The position numbers and the translations under genes are program-made. This document shows, in pieces, positions 62,964 through 64,000 of a stretch of DNA of 64,000 nt; positions within the stretch are counted from its first letter, which is position 1, and every line of letters starts with the position of its first letter. Source of the stretch: CAZPQN01 sp964588795 (lineage in GTDB: Bacteria > Fidelibacterota > UBA2242); contig CAZPQN010000010.1 in the NCBI GenBank assembly GCA_964588795.1, positions 1 to 64,000 of the forward strand. The letters are read 5' to 3'. Below the pieces are notes generated by a model. That model did no database searches, was not told the DNA's origin, and was given only the letters and a program-made list of their open reading frames with translations.

Positions 62964-62992
62964 AACCATTCCATTGATGGAAAGGGTTTTTT
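62964..62992 (+). terminator. Terminator-like hairpin in the leader of the lipoprotein gene
   Basis: TTCC-attgat-GGAA (62969-62982), extended by AACC (62964-62967) with GGTT (62985-62988), is followed by TTTTTT. It lies within about 20 bases of the predicted transcript start, so it may act as an attenuator or end a very short RNA. Confidence 0.45.
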
Positions 62993-63082
62993 CTTATTTA
63001 AAGTTTTAAAGTCAAGTCAGTAATCGAAAAAAAGTTACCGGATGGAGAGATCGGGAAGTCACAATACAACAGCGGAGGATGT

Positions 63083-64000
63083 ATGAAACCATTGGCGTTT
63101 TTTTTAATGTTGCTTGGATGTCTGGTATTGATGGGTTGCGCGACTCTGCCAACCGTAACCAACGTGGTTACGGCGCCGGATGCGGAGAAAATCGCCTATG
63201 CCCGGCAGAATTTCACTTACAGTCTGGCGCATAAACAGTGGGCGATGATTGAGGAGGGCGGCGGGAAGACGGTCAAATCCCTGGCCAAGCCCAAGAATGC
63301 TCCTGAAGCCCTGAAGAAAGTGAAAAAGGTGGCGATCGTAGCGTTTGACGTGACCGTCTATCGCAAGGGCGAAAAGCGCCAGGTCCAAGGGGGATTAGTT
63401 GGCGGTGTAGTGGCTTTGGCGGAAACCTTTGACGAGTTGGCCCGGGTCAAGAAGGAGATGGCGCCGCTCTAGGAGTTCGTGGATCAGATGTACGGCGAGC
63501 TCGGGAAAAGTTTTGAGAAGTACGGTTATACCGTCATGCCGGTCAATAAAATTTTAGCCAGTGAGGCTTATAAAAAGCTGGCGTTTGAAGAGGAAGAGAA
63601 AAAGGTCAAAGGCGCCGCCGCCGGTTGGTGGAAGGGCATGATCGAGGCGCACGGCCTGAAGAACATCGAAGCCGTCAAAGTCACCCGTCTGCCGATCGGC
63701 TTTGGTAAGGCGAATACGGTGGACAAGGTCATCGAGAAAGTGACCGTGATGCAGAATTTGGCCAAAGGTCTGGGCGTGGATGCCGTCGTTTTGGTCGACA
63801 ATACCGCGGCGCTTCAGTGGAATTTCACTGGTCAGGCGAAATTGGGCTATGGCCTCAAAGCCAAAACCGCTTCCGGGATTACCATTGACGTCTTCAGCGC
63901 GGCTGAGCCCCGGCTGATCTGGAGCGCTTCCCTCAAACCGGAAATCGGTTGTCCGACGGAGATCAAAGCCAGTCCGATTGATGCGATTATGAAATGGATC
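63083..64000 (+). pseudogene. Lipoprotein gene interrupted by an in-frame TAG; 3' end outside the window
   Basis: The gene starts at ATG 63083 (AGCGGAGG just upstream) with a lipobox LMGC (Cys19). The frame is closed by TAG at 63470-63472 (codon 130), yet the very same frame continues open from 63473 to the window end for 176 more codons with clearly coding-like sequence: EFVDQMYGELGKSFEKYGYT, KGAAAGWWKGMIEAHGL, VDAVVLVDNTAALQWNFTGQ. The full protein would be an exported lipoprotein with a KKVAIVAFDV strand-rich part and a C-terminal beta-rich part, family unknown. A C-to-T change (CAG to TAG) would explain it; real truncation, read-through and sequencing error are all possible. Confidence 0.7.

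Noticed and set aside
63470..63472. TAG recoding as a sense codon genome-wide
   Set aside because: recG and the WD40-caspase genes terminate at TAG, so TAG acts as a stop; only the single site is unusual.

Overview
The window reads as a chromosomal segment of a Gram-negative (diderm) bacterium, most likely a member of the FCB superphylum or a neighbouring uncultured lineage. The evidence is lipid A genes (lpxB, lpxK), PorQ-like and PorD-like (DUF4835) proteins otherwise typical of Bacteroidetes-related groups, a planctomycete-type cytochrome c domain, a bacterial V-type ATPase with a DUF2764 subunit, and many proteins with signal peptides or lipoboxes. Base composition looks even (about half G+C) and genes are densely packed. 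I saw no phage, insertion sequence, rRNA or CRISPR array. A precise phylum cannot be assigned from this sequence alone.

Layout. 1-2698 (+): end of an inositol-monophosphatase-like gene, a small hypothetical gene and an OPT-family transporter. 2724-7343 (-): priA, a membrane-anchored MA-type metalloprotease, a PorQ-like outer membrane protein and a cytochrome lipoprotein, tightly coupled. 7374-10903 (-): tRNA-Gln, prs, rplY/ctc, pth, rpsF, rpsR, rplI and a strong terminator. 11263-23433 (+): a two-gene K+ channel/cNMP-sensor pair, valS, a DUF4139 protein, recG, a DUF1844 protein, a DUF2723 membrane glycosyltransferase-like protein and a GT2 enzyme. 23436-24293 (-): PorD-like protein. 24476-30812 (+): a cassette of exported proteins (LPP20/CsgG-like, coiled-coil lipoprotein, WD40-caspase, DUF4384). 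30849-40640 (-): V-ATPase operon E-DUF2764-A-B-D-I-K followed by a beta-CASP metallo-hydrolase and rarA. 40876-43494 (-): 5'-nucleotidase, small membrane protein and DUF5020 protein. 43602-47364 (+): Gfo/Idh/MocA oxidoreductase, ICMT-like methyltransferase, lpxB, lpxK. 47365-50580 (-): giant FG-GAP/Ig-like surface protein. 51064-61674 (+): ackA, a tiny two-repeat basic protein with near-consensus promoter and terminator, a CPBP protease with duplicated soluble modules, an HD-GYP protein, an RlmD-type methyltransferase and an RND/MMPL transporter. 61694-62806 (-): LhgO-like FAD enzyme. 63083-64000 (+): a lipoprotein gene interrupted by one in-frame TAG.

How it fits together. Much of the window is housekeeping (translation, replication restart, recombination). 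Around this sit envelope functions: lipid A synthesis, secretion-linked outer membrane proteins, a probably Na+-coupled V-ATPase, nucleotide scavenging and a surface Ig-repeat protein. The most promising candidate for an undescribed system is the 24476-30812 cassette, where a caspase-like protease fused to a seven-bladed WD40 propeller appears to be exported and is encoded with lipoprotein and DUF4384 partners.
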